From Bradyrhizobium diazoefficiens USDA 110 (GTDB lineage Bacteria; Pseudomonadota; Alphaproteobacteria; Rhizobiales; Xanthobacteraceae): 64,000 nucleotides of DNA. The translations under genes and the position numbers were made by a program. Shown here piece after piece: positions 28,804 through 37,755 of this stretch. Each line of letters opens with the position of its first letter. Within the stretch, counting starts at the first letter, position 1. The notes below the pieces were generated by a model, which made no database searches, had not been told where the DNA came from, and saw nothing but the letters and a program-made list of their open reading frames with translations. The stretch covers positions 2,094,001-2,158,000 of the forward strand of contig NC_004463.1 in the NCBI RefSeq assembly GCF_000011365.1, in the 5' to 3' direction.

Positions 28804-29549
28804 ATGACATAACGGTATTACCTTTTGCGTCTCAAATCAACAACGGCTCTATCACGCCAGCCGACGATGACGCGTTCAAAGCGGAAGTTATCTTTTGCGT
28901 TCAGGGAGCCATCAGTCCGCTGCTCTCCGTCATCTACATGAACCGGTTCCTGAAGCATTGGCGTCTCAGCGGTCGGTGTGAAGCATTCCATGGCCAGATT
29001 ATCTCCTATGCCGACGACTTCGTCATTCTCAGCCGCGGCCACGCGGAAGACGCATTGACGTGGACGAAAGCGGTGATGACCAAGCTTGGGCTGACACTCA
29101 ACGAGACTAAAACCTCGGTGAAGAATGCCCGATTGGAAAGCTTTGACTTCCTTGGGTACACGCTCGGACCCCGCCACTTCCGCAATGGGGGGCGGTGGTA
29201 TCTTGGCGCGGCTCCGTCGAAGAAAAGCGTGCTGCGGATCAAGAGGAAGGTCAGCGAACTGCTGACGCCGGGCAACAAGGGCGCTTGGCCCGAAGTACAA
29301 GCACGACTGAACCGCCTTCTGCGCGGCTGGTCCGCTTACTTCAGCTATGGCTCGCTTGCTACGGCTCATCAGGCCGTTGATCGACACGTCTTTGACCGCG
29401 TGCTCGCCTTTCTGCGCAGACGACATAAGACGCCAGGACGTGGCGTCAGACGGTTCTCTGATCAGATCTATGGGAACCCTGGCGTACTTGTGCTGAACCG
29501 CGTGCGCAAAGTGTCGCCGACGTGCGCCTTGTGACGAAACCTGTCGGAA

Positions 29550-29581
29550 AGCCGGATGCGGGAAAACCGCACGTCCGGTTT
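29550..29581 (+). ncRNA. Group II intron domain V
   Basis: The 32-base hairpin starts AGCCGGATGCGGGAAAACCG, has a GAAA-type loop, and closes with CGTCCGGTTT, which matches the domain V shape (AGCCG...GCGGGAAACCGC...CGGTT). Domain VI follows to 29645. This is the intron's catalytic core. Confidence 0.85.
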
Positions 29582-29645
29582 GATGAGCGGGGAGAGGAAA
29601 CGGAACGCGCAACAAGCGCATCACCGCGCCTCTCCTCGACTCTAC

Positions 29646-29745
29646 TCAAGCGCGGGAAGACTGATGCTGCCGACGCAGAGGCGATCAGCGAAGCTGTCGC
29701 GCGCAATACCATGCGCTTCGTCCCGGTTCGTCGAACACTGCAATC
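29646..29745 (+). pseudogene. IS110 transposase fragment, 3' exon
   Basis: The bases after the intron encode KRGKTDAADAEAISEAVARN then TMRFVPV, the conserved IS110 core region (usual form NDAADAEAICEAV..PTMRFVP). It is cut immediately afterwards by IS3-type sequence. See 23880-23956 for the 5' part. Confidence 0.75.
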
Positions 29746-29900
29746 ACGTCCGCTATCATGAGAGCATCGACAACCTCACTCCTGTCGATGTCTACTTCGG
29801 CAGGGCTGAGGCGATCCTTGCAAGCCCGCAGCAATTGGCTCTTCCATTCGGTCGTCCCCCATCGCGGGTGTCAAGCCGCGCACGCGGGACCGCGATTTTA
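29725..29900 (+). pseudogene. IS3-family orfB C-terminal scrap
   Basis: Reads VRYHESIDNLTPVDVYFGRA, the standard end of an IS3-family integrase after the catalytic Glu (usual form QRYHESL.NLTPADVYFGR). Joined directly to the IS110 remnant. Confidence 0.65.
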
Positions 29901-30060
29901 ATCGACCCGAAGCTACCGGTCAGCGACCGCGGCTGGCTGCCGTGTCGATGCCCGTAACGGGGCGTTCCCTCATGGCCGGCCTTCATGCCGCGTCCGTAGC
30001 GCGGCCGCGCAAGGGCCGCATCGAGCTCGCTGCGGAGCAATTCCTCTAATGAGTTCCCGC
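29865..30060 (-). pseudogene. IS256-family transposase N-terminal scrap
   Basis: The minus strand encodes NSLEELLRSELDAALARPRY and, further on, GHRHGSQPRSLTGSFGSIKI and VPRARLDT, typical of the N-terminal third of IS256/Mutator transposases. No catalytic domain remains. Confidence 0.6.
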
Positions 30061-30281
30061 GTTGGTTTCCGCACCGCCGTTTCAACCGGATCGAACCAAT
30101 TTCGAAAAGCTGCGGAGCCGTCTCTCTTTCACACGGCGGGGAAATGCATCTTTGTGACATTGCTGGTCATGGCATGGTCTCCGATCCGGCGCTCCAAACG
30201 GCGGATGATTCGAGGTTGATCACCTCAGAGACTACGCCGCTTTCAATTCCAACCAATCCTGCGGCGGGACCCTGTCTGAAA

Positions 30282-30312
30282 TCCGCCAGCCTGTCGGGAA
30301 CGCAACCCGGAG
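30282..30312 (+). promoter_or_regulatory. Degenerate tts-box-like site upstream of the GH12 gene
   Basis: CCGCCAGCCTGTCGGGAACGCAACCC resembles the rhizobial tts-box pattern (GTCAGcTTnTCGaaAGcT...CCC) with several mismatches. It lies about 90 bases before the start codon. GH12 cellulases of soybean bradyrhizobia have been described as TtsI-regulated, which is recollection and supports but does not prove the call. Confidence 0.4.
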
Positions 30313-30400
30313 CGCGAGAAAAATAGCACGTCTGGCTCTGCGCATAATGGCCCAACTCTTGCGAGGGGCGAGCGGGCAAAGGTCAGGTTGGAGATTGAGA

Positions 30401-31138
30401 ATGGCGAGCGTGTCAAAGCTAAAGGTGTTTGCGGCCCTGAGTGCGGCCAGTGTTGCGCTTGTGCCAATATCGGCAAAAGCTCCGATATGGAGTTCGAGCG
30501 CTCAATACGGGAGCTTTTCAATCGATGGCTACAGTTGGAACAACGACGTATGGGGCAGGGGCGCAGGACCCCAGACTATCTCGGTGAGTGCTGTCAACCA
30601 GTGGGGGGTGTGGTCGAACCAGCCTGATACTGGTGGCATCAAGAGCTATCCCCACGAGGGTTTCAATGTCGGCAAACCGCTCAGTTCGATCAACACTCTG
30701 ATCTCGAACTTCAATCAGGAAGTTCCGACTAGCGGCGCCTGGGACGTCGCCTACGATATCTGGGATAGCTCAAATCAGTATGAGATAATGCTCTGGACGA
30801 ATTACACCGGCAATCCCGATGGTGGCGGCAACGTCAAGCCCATTTCTTACAAGTACGCTTCTTCCGGGCCGGCGATACCGATCTACACAAATGTCGATGT
30901 AGGCGGAGCGACTTGGAACGTGTTTCAAGGAGAAAATCACCATAAGGTCATCTCATTCCTGCGCACTTCGAAGACCAACAGTGGGACGGTGGATATCAAG
31001 AGTGTCCTGCAGTGGATCAAGTCTAAAGGGTACTTTGGGGAGATAAACGTCGGCAACGTCCAATACGGCGTTGAGATCACCTCCTCTCCAGGTGGGATGA
31101 ACTTCAACTTCAATAATTGGACCCTGACATCGAGGTGA
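30401..31138 (+). CDS. GH12 endo-beta-1,4-glucanase, secreted, 245 aa
   Basis: The ATG at 30401 gives a signal peptide of about 27 residues (MASVSKLKVFAALSAASVAL, ending SAKA). The mature part has GH12 marks: WNNDVWG near the N-terminus, the nucleophile region YEIMLWTN (Glu128) and the acid/base region YGVEITSSPGG (Glu225), and it ends FNFNNWTLTSR. Length matches the family (about 220-240 aa). It should hydrolyse cellulose-like glucan or xyloglucan outside the cell, possibly during root infection. A tts-like site lies upstream. Surrounded by IS scraps. It resembles the bradyrhizobial cellulase GunA2 in type. Confidence 0.82.
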   Translation: MASVSKLKVFAALSAASVALVPISAKAPIWSSSAQYGSFSIDGYSWNNDVWGRGAGPQTISVSAVNQWGVWSNQPDTGGIKSYPHEGFNVGKPLSSINTLISNFNQEVPTSGAWDVAYDIWDSSNQYEIMLWTNYTGNPDGGGNVKPISYKYASSGPAIPIYTNVDVGGATWNVFQGENHHKVISFLRTSKTNSGTVDIKSVLQWIKSKGYFGEINVGNVQYGVEITSSPGGMNFNFNNWTLTSR

Positions 31139-31157
31139 GTACCCACGGTCGGTGAGG

Positions 31158-31340
31158 TGAAGTGGCCTCGGATTTTGGACCGGCGGCTCAGATGGTGCGG
31201 ATGCCGTTTTGTTTTGATAAACGGAGACCATGAAGAAGAACGAGACGGAAAATCGAAGCAGCGCTGAAGGCAAAGATCGCCTTGGAGCCGCTGCGAGAAC
31301 AATCAAAGGTGACGGATCTGGCGCTACCAGCGGTGGAGAG
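31158..31340 (+). pseudogene. IS3-family left end and orfA scrap
   Basis: TGAAGTGGCCTCGGATTTTG looks like the left terminus of an IS3-family element. It is followed at 31229 by MKKNET... and, in a shifted frame, LKAKIALEPLREQSKVTDLA, the orfA HTH region. A better-kept relative begins at 32040. The rest of the element is missing. Confidence 0.55.
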
Positions 31341-31839
31341 AAAATTACGTGAGGCAACAACTCAGTTCAGGAACATTTTCGGCCAGGCAATGCGACAGCT
31401 CCCTAGCAAACATGTGGAGCTGATCGCACCGGACGAAAATCGATTCGCACAATGCTCACGCTGCGTGGGCAGCCCGTCGGGGGCTGGGTGGTTTGTTGCG
31501 GGGGCGACGTCGAGAAGTGGACTCTTCGCCTAGTCGCCCTCGATCTTCGTTCGCAATCCCCCGAGGAGAGAAACATGTCGTGGGACGACCAGCAATTCTA
31601 ACGGACGAAAGCTGTGCCGCCGCTCCTACCTTGCAGTGCGCCCGTTTTTCACAAGCTCAAAGAAATAGCGAGCGAAATACGCAATTTTGGATTTTCGCAT
31701 CACCACCGAACTTTCGGCACTGTTCTTGAAACGGGCCATTCCGCACCTCGCCGAGTTGGGTGAGAACGATCAATGCCCGCTGCGCGACCTTTCGTGAGCG
31801 AAGGTAGCGGGAGATGTCCCGATCGCTGTTGAGCGCCGC
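31341..31839. other. Non-coding scrap region
   Basis: No gene recognised. Short frames only; composition like neighbouring IS remnants. Confidence 0.3.
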
Positions 31840-32035
31840 GCTCGTGACGTGGGCAACGGGCTTGATCGTCATGCGATCGTGGTGAGCTTGAAGGGCCGCA
31901 CGCAGAACCGACGATTTCTTATGCGCCTTCAATCATCGGAAACCCTTGTTGGCCTCGATCATGCCGGCCGCGACCCATCGCAAGGTCATACCGGCATCCC
32001 GCCGGCGTTTGACGTTGCGCGTGACCCGGCGAATG
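31840..32035 (-). pseudogene. IS256-family transposase C-terminal scrap
   Basis: The minus strand encodes RRVTRNVKRRRDAGMTLRWV, then AAGMIEANKGF and, after a frame change, KAHKKSSVLRAAL, the typical C-terminus of IS256 transposases. It is separate from the N-terminal scrap at 29865-30060, whose order excludes a single split copy. Confidence 0.6.
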
Positions 32036-32039
32036 GTGC

Positions 32040-32970
32040 CCTGAAATGGACCCCGGTTTTGGGACGAGAGGCCAGGTTGGAAAAGGGCCGCTCCGTTTGA
32101 TCGACGGAGGGCATGATGACGAAGAAGACGCGACGGAAGATCGACGCGGTGTTGAAGGCAAAGATCGCACTGGAAGCGGTGCGGGAGCAGGCGACGGCTG
32201 CCGATCTGGCCCAGCGCTATGAGGTTCACCGAACCAGATCTATGCTTGGAAGAAGCAGCTGCTGGACCAGGCGGCCCGGCTTTTGACGTGGGTGTCGGGC
32301 GCGAGAGCGAAGGAAACGCGCGAACGCGAGATCGAGAAGCTGCACGCCAAGATCGGACAAACTGACGGTCGAGCGCGAGTTTTTAGCGCGGAGGTCCGGA
32401 AGATGAGCACGCCGGACCGTCGAGGAATGCTCGAGCGCGTCGACCAGGCGCTGTCGATCCGTCGGCAATGCATGTTGCTCGGCATCGCCCGTTCTAGCGT
32501 CTACCGGCCGCTACAGCCGGCCAATTCAACGACCTTGCCCTGATGCAGCGGATCGACGAGCTGATCACCGCCTGGCCATTCCTGGGCTCGCGGCGAATGA
32601 CCGCGATGCTGAGGCTGAGGGGCTTGCGGTCAATCGCAAGCGCGTGCAACAGTTGATGCGCAAGATGGGCATCGCCGCGCTGGGACCGAAGCCGAACACG
32701 ACAAAGCCGGCGCCGGGCCACAAGATCTCTGTCCCGATCTGCTGCGCAACATGAACGATCGACCGGCCGAACCAGGTGTGGGCGGCCGACATCACGTATC
32801 TGCCCATCGGCCGCGGCTTTCTCTATCTCGTCGCCATCATCGACTGAGCGAGCCGTGCGGTTCTGGCGTGGCGGCTGTCGAATACGATGGACGTCTCGTT
32901 CTGCGTGGCGGCTCTGGACGAGGCGCGGCGACGTACGGCACGCCGGAGATTTACAACACCGACCATGGCA
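32040..32970 (+). pseudogene. IS3-family element, orfA and orfB, multiply frameshifted
   Basis: The left end TGAAATGGACCCCGGTTTTG is followed by orfA (MMTKKTRRKIDAVLKAKIAL, QIYAWKKQLLDQAARL, REREIEKLHAKIGQ). orfB then appears in pieces: MSTPDRRGMLERVDQALSIR, IDELITAWPFLGSRRMTAML and VWAADITYLP-like sequence. It breaks off near TYGTPEIYNTDHG, where IS6-type sequence begins. At least four frame changes. Dead copy. Confidence 0.75.
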
Positions 32971-33545
32971 AAGGCGTTCTCCGATCGCATCCGCCAGCGC
33001 GCTTCCGCTCGCGGTTACAAATGGCATCTGGACGAGGTCGTTATTTCGATCGCGGGCGAACAACATTGGCTCTGGCGCGCTGTCGACCAGAATGGCTTCG
33101 TTCTCGACGTCTTGATCCAGCCCCGAAGAGACTCGCGCGCTGCGCAGCGGCTCATGAAGAAGCGCTTGAATCCGCCGGCACGCCGCTGCGCGTGATGATC
33201 ACGGACAAGCTCCGTTCGTACGGCGCTGCGAGGGCGAGCATGGGCTTTCACGTCGGACATCGCCCGCACAAAACTCTCAACAATCGCGCCGAGAATTCTC
33301 ATCGGCAGACGCGGCGACGCGAGCGGATCATGAAGCGTTTCAAAGCGCCCCATCAGGCTCAACGGTTTTAGTCAGTTCACGATCAGGTCGCGAACGTTTC
33401 CGCATCCCCTATCTCGGAGCTGTCGCCGCCGACCTCCGTCGTGCTTCGCGCGAACGAGCCTTTGCGACTTGGCGCGAAATCTCCGCGACAAGCGCTATCG
33501 CCGAATCTCGGACCTTTGAAAATCGCCTCCTTCGTCTCGGCGGTC
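32968..33545 (+). pseudogene. IS6-family transposase fragment
   Basis: Contains the IS6 DDE start KWHLDEVVISIAGEQHWLWR and AVDQNGFVLDVLIQ, then, after a shift near 33185, RVMITDKLRSYGAA, then HKTLNNRAENSHRQTRRRER and MKRFKAPHQAQRF. The C-terminal tail (IPYLGAVAADLRRASRERAF) continues in another frame to about 33545. The N-terminus is absent and at least two frameshifts are present. Confidence 0.75.
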
Positions 33546-33867
33546 GATTAAGTTGACGATGCCATCCATGCGTCGCCCACACGTTCTTCCTTGGCCTTCT
33601 TGCATCATGGCCGACGAAGACCGAGATGCAGCCCGCAAAGCTGATCGGCCGCTACGGCAGGACGTTCTGGTGTGTTCGAGGTCAGACATACGGCTTGCCT
33701 CAACAATCGCTAGCCTTGTCGCGTAAGCGACATAGCTATCGGAAGCCGTCGGGAATGCGCATCGCTTCGCTGGCATGGAGTCTGCTCACCACCAGGGGCG
33801 TAGAAGCGACGCCACGACATCGAACGTCGTTGCGGATGGCGCGCACATGTGTTGTTCGTGAGGTGAT
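33546..33867. other. Spacer, no gene recognised
   Basis: Open frames are short and carry no motif. Probably decayed mobile DNA. Confidence 0.3.
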
Positions 33868-34120
33868 ATGCGACCTGGAGTTCTTATACGGGGCGCGGCA
33901 GCAGTTACGCTTGCCGCTTGCGGTGGCGCGAATTCGGCGGATCTCGATCCAGCGGTGAAGGTTTCATCCGACACTGTGGAGCTGGACCGGGAATTATATT
34001 GGCGTGCACGGCGGTGGCGGCTATGCCGGACATCTTCAGTGACCCCTAGGCCCATCTATCTATGGCGACGTCGTCCATACCCCTGCATCCCTGGCCGGGG
34101 GCCAGAGCGGTGATCACAGC
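33868..34120 (+). pseudogene. Outer-membrane barrel N-terminal fragment
   Basis: A signal-like start (GAAAVTLAACGGANSADL) is followed, after a frame change, by WSWTGNYIGVHGGGGYAG, a stop, then GPSIYGDVVHTPA, which matches the N-terminal pattern of Omp25/31-like barrels such as the one at 12063-14408. Frameshift and stop make it a remnant. Confidence 0.5.
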
Positions 34121-34327
34121 TTTAGACCGTGCCGCCCAGTCGCCCACTCAGGTGTCTGGGAGATCGGAGCCTGATTCTGGCCCAAGACTTGCGTGCAACG
34201 TTTAGGACGCTTTGTGCGCAAGGGTCAGTGCTGGGCTTTGGAGGAGACACTGAACGCAGCTGCGCCAATTTCGTGAGGTCAACCCCAGCCTCCGTTATCC
34301 CCACACAACGAGGACGAGTGAACGATC
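34121..34327. other. Upstream region of the peptidase gene
   Basis: Non-coding. No promoter or tts box recognised by eye. Confidence 0.3.
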
Positions 34328-36646
34328 ATGTACAAGCTCGGCGCTTTCATGCTTGCGCTGCTGGGTCAGCAGGGATTGGCAGCCGCGCAGGCTCCGGCCG
34401 ACAACATTGCAAAGCCGCTGCTGGTGCCGTCCGATTACGAGCGAGCGCTAACGATCGGCGCTCAATATAACCAGCTCACTGTCAATATGCCCGACGTTCC
34501 GTTCTGGCTCGCAGAGGGCGAAGCGTTCGTCTACCGACGGACGACTCAAGGCAAGCACCAGTTCATGCAGGTCGATGCTGCCACTGGCGGAAAGCAGCCG
34601 GCTTTTGATCATACCCGCCTCGCGGCGGCGCTGGCCAGGGCAAGCCTCGAGAACTATAAGGCCGACAATCTGCCGTTCGACCGTTTCGAGCTGGCCGACG
34701 ATGCTCGCATGATCACCTTCAACATCGACAACACCCGGTGGACATGCGACCTCGTAAGCTATGGCTGCACAGCCAATGCCATGCACCCGGACGTCCATCA
34801 ACAGATGGGCTATGACCCCACTCCGCCCGCGGAGAACGATCCGGAGAACACAAGCATATCCCCTGACGGCAAATGGTTGGCCTATACTACAAAATACAAT
34901 ATCTTCCTGCGCAGCGAGGACGGCTTGCAGGACATCCCTTTGACCTGGGACGGATCGGAAGGCAACTACTATGCTTTCTCGACGCTAAGATGGTCTCCAG
35001 ATTCGCGTCACCTCGCGGCTTACCGCATCCGTCCAGGCCACAAACGTCAGATCCACTACATCGAATCGTCCCCGACGGACGAGCTTCAACCTAGATATTC
35101 GACGATGACGTATCCGAAGCCGGGTGATGCCTTGCCGCTGCTCCAGCCGGTGCTGTTTGACATCATCATGCAGAGCAAGATTGAAATCGACAATGCTTCC
35201 TTTCCAAATCCCTACCACCTTTCGCCGATCAAGTGGTGGAAGGATGGTCGCGGGTTCACCTTCGAGTATAATCAGCGCGGGCACCAACTCTATCGACTTG
35301 TCGAGGTGGAAGCTGCTGCGGGTAAGGTGCGCTCTCTGATTGATGAGCGCAGCATTACCTTCATCGATTACCAGCCTCTGGTGATGGACCAGCAGAAAAC
35401 TGGAAAGTTCTTCCGCTACGACGTTGAGGACGGAAAGGAGATCATCTGGGCGTCCGAGCGCGATGGATACGAGCATCTGTACCTCTTCGATGGCCGAACC
35501 GGCGAGCTCAAAAACCAGATCACTAGAGGAGATTGGGTGGTTCGCGCGGTCTACTACGTCGATCCGGTCAAGCGCCAGATTTGGTTTGGTGCGAGCGGGA
35601 GGGACAAAGGGGAAGATCCCTATTTTGTCCATGCTTACCGTGTCGACTTCGATGGGAACGGACTGACCGCGCTCACTCCTGAACCGGCCAACCATCACAT
35701 TGAGTTTTCGCCTAACGGCCGCTACTATGTCGACCTGTGGTCACGCATCGATGTCCCGCCGCGCTTGGCGCTGTATCGCGCCAGTGATAATGCCGAGCTG
35801 ATGCAGGTTGAGAGCGCCGATATCTCGGAACTCATCGCCTCCGGCTGGCAGCCGCCCCTCAGCTTCCATGCCAAGGGCCGGGACGGCGAGACCGATATAT
35901 GGGGGGTTATTCACAAGCCCCTCAACTTCGATCGAAACAAGAGATACCCGGTGGTGGAAAACATCTATGCCGGCCCTACGGGTTCTTTCGTTCCGAAGTC
36001 GTTCTCGGCCTTGGTTGAGCCGCTCACCCAAATGGGGTTTATCGTCGTTCAGATCGATGGAATGGGTACGAACAATCGCTCGCGCGCGTTCCACGACATT
36101 GCCTGGAAGAATTTAAAGGACGCCGGCTTTCCCGATCGGATTCTATGGCATAAGGCGGCGAGCGCGAAGTATTCATGGTACGATATTTCGAACGTCGGCA
36201 TTTTTGGCGGGTCCGCCGGCGGGCAGAACGCGGTGAGCGCGCTGCTCTTCCATTCTGATTTTTACAAGGTGGCGGTGGCTAACAGCGGCTGTTACGACAA
36301 CCGGATGGACAAGATATGGTGGAATGAACAGTGGATGGGTTGGCCGGTTGGTATCGAATATTCGCTGTCCTCCGCCATCGACAACGCCCACAGACTACAG
36401 GGTAAGTTGATGCTCGTTGTCGGCGAAATGGACCGCAATGTCGATCCGTCCTCTACCTTCCAGATGGCTGATCGGCTCATCAAGGCAGGAAAATACTTCG
36501 ACATGCTTGTGGTACCCAGTGCAGATCACGGAGCGCCCGGCAATTATAGCGAGCTCAAGCTTCTGGACTTCTTCGTTCGCAATATTCTTGGGCAGATACC
36601 ACCTAACTGGAACGCCCTACCGATTGAGCTGCTGAAACCCAATTAA
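34328..36646 (+). CDS. Secreted dipeptidyl-peptidase-IV-type (S9) serine peptidase, 772 aa
   Basis: The ATG at 34328 gives a signal peptide (MYKLGAFMLALLGQQGLAAA, cut near AAAQA). Residues about 40-510 form the DPP-IV N-terminal beta-propeller (SISPDGKWLAYT, RWSPDSRHLAAYR, FEYNQRGHQLYR). The C-terminal alpha/beta-hydrolase has Ser629 in GIFGGSAGGQ, Asp702 in GEMDRNVDP and His734 in SADHGAPG, the expected triad and spacing, although GGSAGG replaces the usual GWSYGG. It should cleave dipeptides from peptides in the periplasm or outside. Complete, with lower GC than most neighbours. Stands alone between IS remnants. Substrate unknown. Confidence 0.88.
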   Translation: MYKLGAFMLALLGQQGLAAAQAPADNIAKPLLVPSDYERALTIGAQYNQLTVNMPDVPFWLAEGEAFVYRRTTQGKHQFMQVDAATGGKQPAFDHTRLAAALARASLENYKADNLPFDRFELADDARMITFNIDNTRWTCDLVSYGCTANAMHPDVHQQMGYDPTPPAENDPENTSISPDGKWLAYTTKYNIFLRSEDGLQDIPLTWDGSEGNYYAFSTLRWSPDSRHLAAYRIRPGHKRQIHYIESSPTDELQPRYSTMTYPKPGDALPLLQPVLFDIIMQSKIEIDNASFPNPYHLSPIKWWKDGRGFTFEYNQRGHQLYRLVEVEAAAGKVRSLIDERSITFIDYQPLVMDQQKTGKFFRYDVEDGKEIIWASERDGYEHLYLFDGRTGELKNQITRGDWVVRAVYYVDPVKRQIWFGASGRDKGEDPYFVHAYRVDFDGNGLTALTPEPANHHIEFSPNGRYYVDLWSRIDVPPRLALYRASDNAELMQVESADISELIASGWQPPLSFHAKGRDGETDIWGVIHKPLNFDRNKRYPVVENIYAGPTGSFVPKSFSALVEPLTQMGFIVVQIDGMGTNNRSRAFHDIAWKNLKDAGFPDRILWHKAASAKYSWYDISNVGIFGGSAGGQNAVSALLFHSDFYKVAVANSGCYDNRMDKIWWNEQWMGWPVGIEYSLSSAIDNAHRLQGKLMLVVGEMDRNVDPSSTFQMADRLIKAGKYFDMLVVPSADHGAPGNYSELKLLDFFVRNILGQIPPNWNALPIELLKPN

Positions 36647-36851
36647 GGGCCATGATTGCGCGAAGAGCTATCATCATTTAGGTCCAACGCCGTGGCGACT
36701 CGAACGAGCGCCCTCCGATTTCGCTTGTCTCTCAGCATTAGTAAGCAAAAGCACAGTCATCTATGACTCTTTGGGAGTTTTGGGACAGGCGCTGAACCTC
36801 CTCCGAATGAGTGGACACCTGTAGTAGGCTCATTGAGCCCGGAGGTGTCGA

Positions 36852-37151
36852 ATGGAACGTCAACGTCGGTCATTTACCGAGGAGTACAAGCGCCAGGCCG
36901 TCGAGTTGGTGGTGTCCAGCCGTCGCACGGTCACGTCGGTGGCCAAGGAGCTCGGTCTGCGCGACTCGGTGCTGCGGCGCTGGGTCGACAAGCTCCGGCA
37001 GGAGCCGGCATCGGCGAGGTGGCGCCCCACCACGCAGGTGACGCCGATGTCGGCGGACCAGGCTTCGGAGATCGCCCGGCTGCGCCAGGAGACCGAACGA
37101 GCGCGACATTTTAAAAAACTGTCCAGAGCCGTTGCACGCTGCGCGGGTTAG
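36852..37151 (+). pseudogene. IS3-family orfA (HTH protein), C-terminus replaced
   Basis: Starts MERQRRSFTEEYKRQAVELV with the orfA HTH (SVAKELGLRDSVLRRWVDKL) and a leucine-zipper-like stretch (EIARLRQETERAR). Near residue 80 the family sequence ends, and the frame runs on into HFKKLSRAVARCAG. Partner orfB is mostly missing, so it cannot transpose itself. Confidence 0.7.
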
Positions 37152-37204
37152 AAACAGCCTTGTGCTATTCTCTGCGGCCGGGAGGGCAGCGGCCGTCAGC
37201 TTAT

Positions 37205-37387
37205 TGGAGGCGCAATAGCTTCTTCCATACCTTGAAGACCGAACTCGTTCATCATCGCAACTACAAGACCCGCGCCGACGCCCAGCGTGATATCTTCGCC
37301 TTCATCGAGGGCTTCTATAACCGAACAAGGCTCCATTCCGCCGTGGGATATATCGCCCCGATCGAGATGGAGCTAAACGTCGCCTAA
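37205..37387 (+). pseudogene. IS3-family orfB C-terminal scrap
   Basis: Encodes FFHTLKTELVHHRNYKTRAD then FIEGFYNRTRLHSAVGYIAP, the catalytic-Glu region and end of an IS3 integrase. The DDE Asp residues are lost with the deletion. Confidence 0.75.
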
Positions 37388-37513
37388 ACCCGTCTAATTT
37401 TTTGGGGGAAGATCATACGGGACATTCACCGTTCAGCTGTTGCTGCCGCTAGCACCCCTGCCGGTTAAAACTCGACGGCGTTCTCAACATCGAACCAAGC
37501 ATTGGGCCGAGGC

Positions 37514-37541
37514 TCGTCAGCTTCTCGGAAGCTAGCGCCCC
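37514..37541 (+). promoter_or_regulatory. tts box (TtsI-type promoter site), orphaned by an IS
   Basis: TCGTCAGCTTCTCGGAAGCT then AGCGCCCC fits the rhizobial tts-box consensus closely. An IS inserted 215 bases downstream (37756) separates it from whatever it drove. After the IS a short frame with an ATG at 39289 (MEPDRHSKSSVDQPDEK..., stop at 39361) is the first downstream candidate. The rest of 37416-37755 shows no recognised gene. Confidence 0.7.
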
Positions 37542-37755
37542 ATTCTGAGATCTCTGGACACTTGACCAACGCAATGCCTTCGAAGCGGCTCTTGGCTCGG
37601 CCGGTAAATTGCAAAGGTGAGTGTCGATTTCGCCGGGCTGTTGTTTTCGAGCGCGTCAATCAGCTTCTCGAACTGAACCCTCCGTAGCTCGCGCGGAGGA
37701 TCCGAGCTTAGCTCGGAGGTTGAGAAACCTCTACGTTCTCCAATGAGCGTGGTGA

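Larger units (their letters stand above)
26677..28910 (-). mobile_element. Serine-recombinase element with 26-bp terminal inverted repeats, 2,234 bp
   Basis: The left end GGTTCCCTGAACGCAAAAGA (26677 on) and the complement of the right end GGCTCCCTGAACGCAAAAGA match over 26 bases with one mismatch. AT flanks both ends (26675-26676, 28911-28912), and removing the element rejoins the reverse-transcriptase reading GGV-ISPLL. A related subterminal motif, TTACCTTTTGCG, lies near 28816. It carries the recombinase and two small genes. Confidence 0.8.
24448..29534 (+). pseudogene. ltrA: Group II intron reverse transcriptase/maturase, split in three
   Basis: The ATG at 24448 begins [16 protein letters not shown] 4-base duplication (AAAG) near 24485 shifts the frame, which resumes as [20 protein letters not shown] up to GAPGVDG. 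After the first insertion it continues with ITFEQIDASGLEAWLAGL and IPKPGGGERPLGIPTIRDRV to TPQGGV. After the second it goes on with ISPLLSVIYMNRFLKHW, the catalytic YADD (SYADDFVIL), the maturase domain X (LLRGWSAYFSYGS) and the end at 29534. With two insertions and a frameshift the intron cannot encode its own maturase. Confidence 0.88.
23957..29645 (+). mobile_element. Group II intron, interrupted twice
   Basis: The 5' end GTCCG at 23957 and the 3' end CTAC at 29645 are set by restoring the IS110 frame across the exon junction (CCATTCG joined to TCAAGCGC). Domain V is recognisable at 29550-29581 and an intron-encoded reverse transcriptase lies inside. Removing the two nested insertions with their target duplications (1,530 and 2,236 bp) leaves 1,923 bp, a normal length for a bacterial group II intron. 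Bases 23957-24447 are the structured domains I-III, without a gene. Confidence 0.8.
36793..37415 (+). mobile_element. IS3-family element with internal deletion
   Basis: The left end TGAACCTCCTCCGAA and the complement of the right end TGATCTTCCCCCAAA match at 12 of 15 positions. Inside are orfA and only the tail of orfB, so most of the integrase gene is deleted. Total 623 bp against an expected 1.2-1.4 kb. Confidence 0.65.

Noticed and set aside
29865..32035. A single IS256 copy split by the GH12 gene
   Set aside because: On the minus strand the N-terminal piece lies at lower coordinates than the C-terminal piece, so the order is wrong for one interrupted gene.
37650..37680. Possible second tts box (TCAGCTTCTCGAACTG) near 37660
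   Set aside because: It lacks the GTCAG and AAGCT halves and the spacing does not fit; probably chance next to the real box at 37514.
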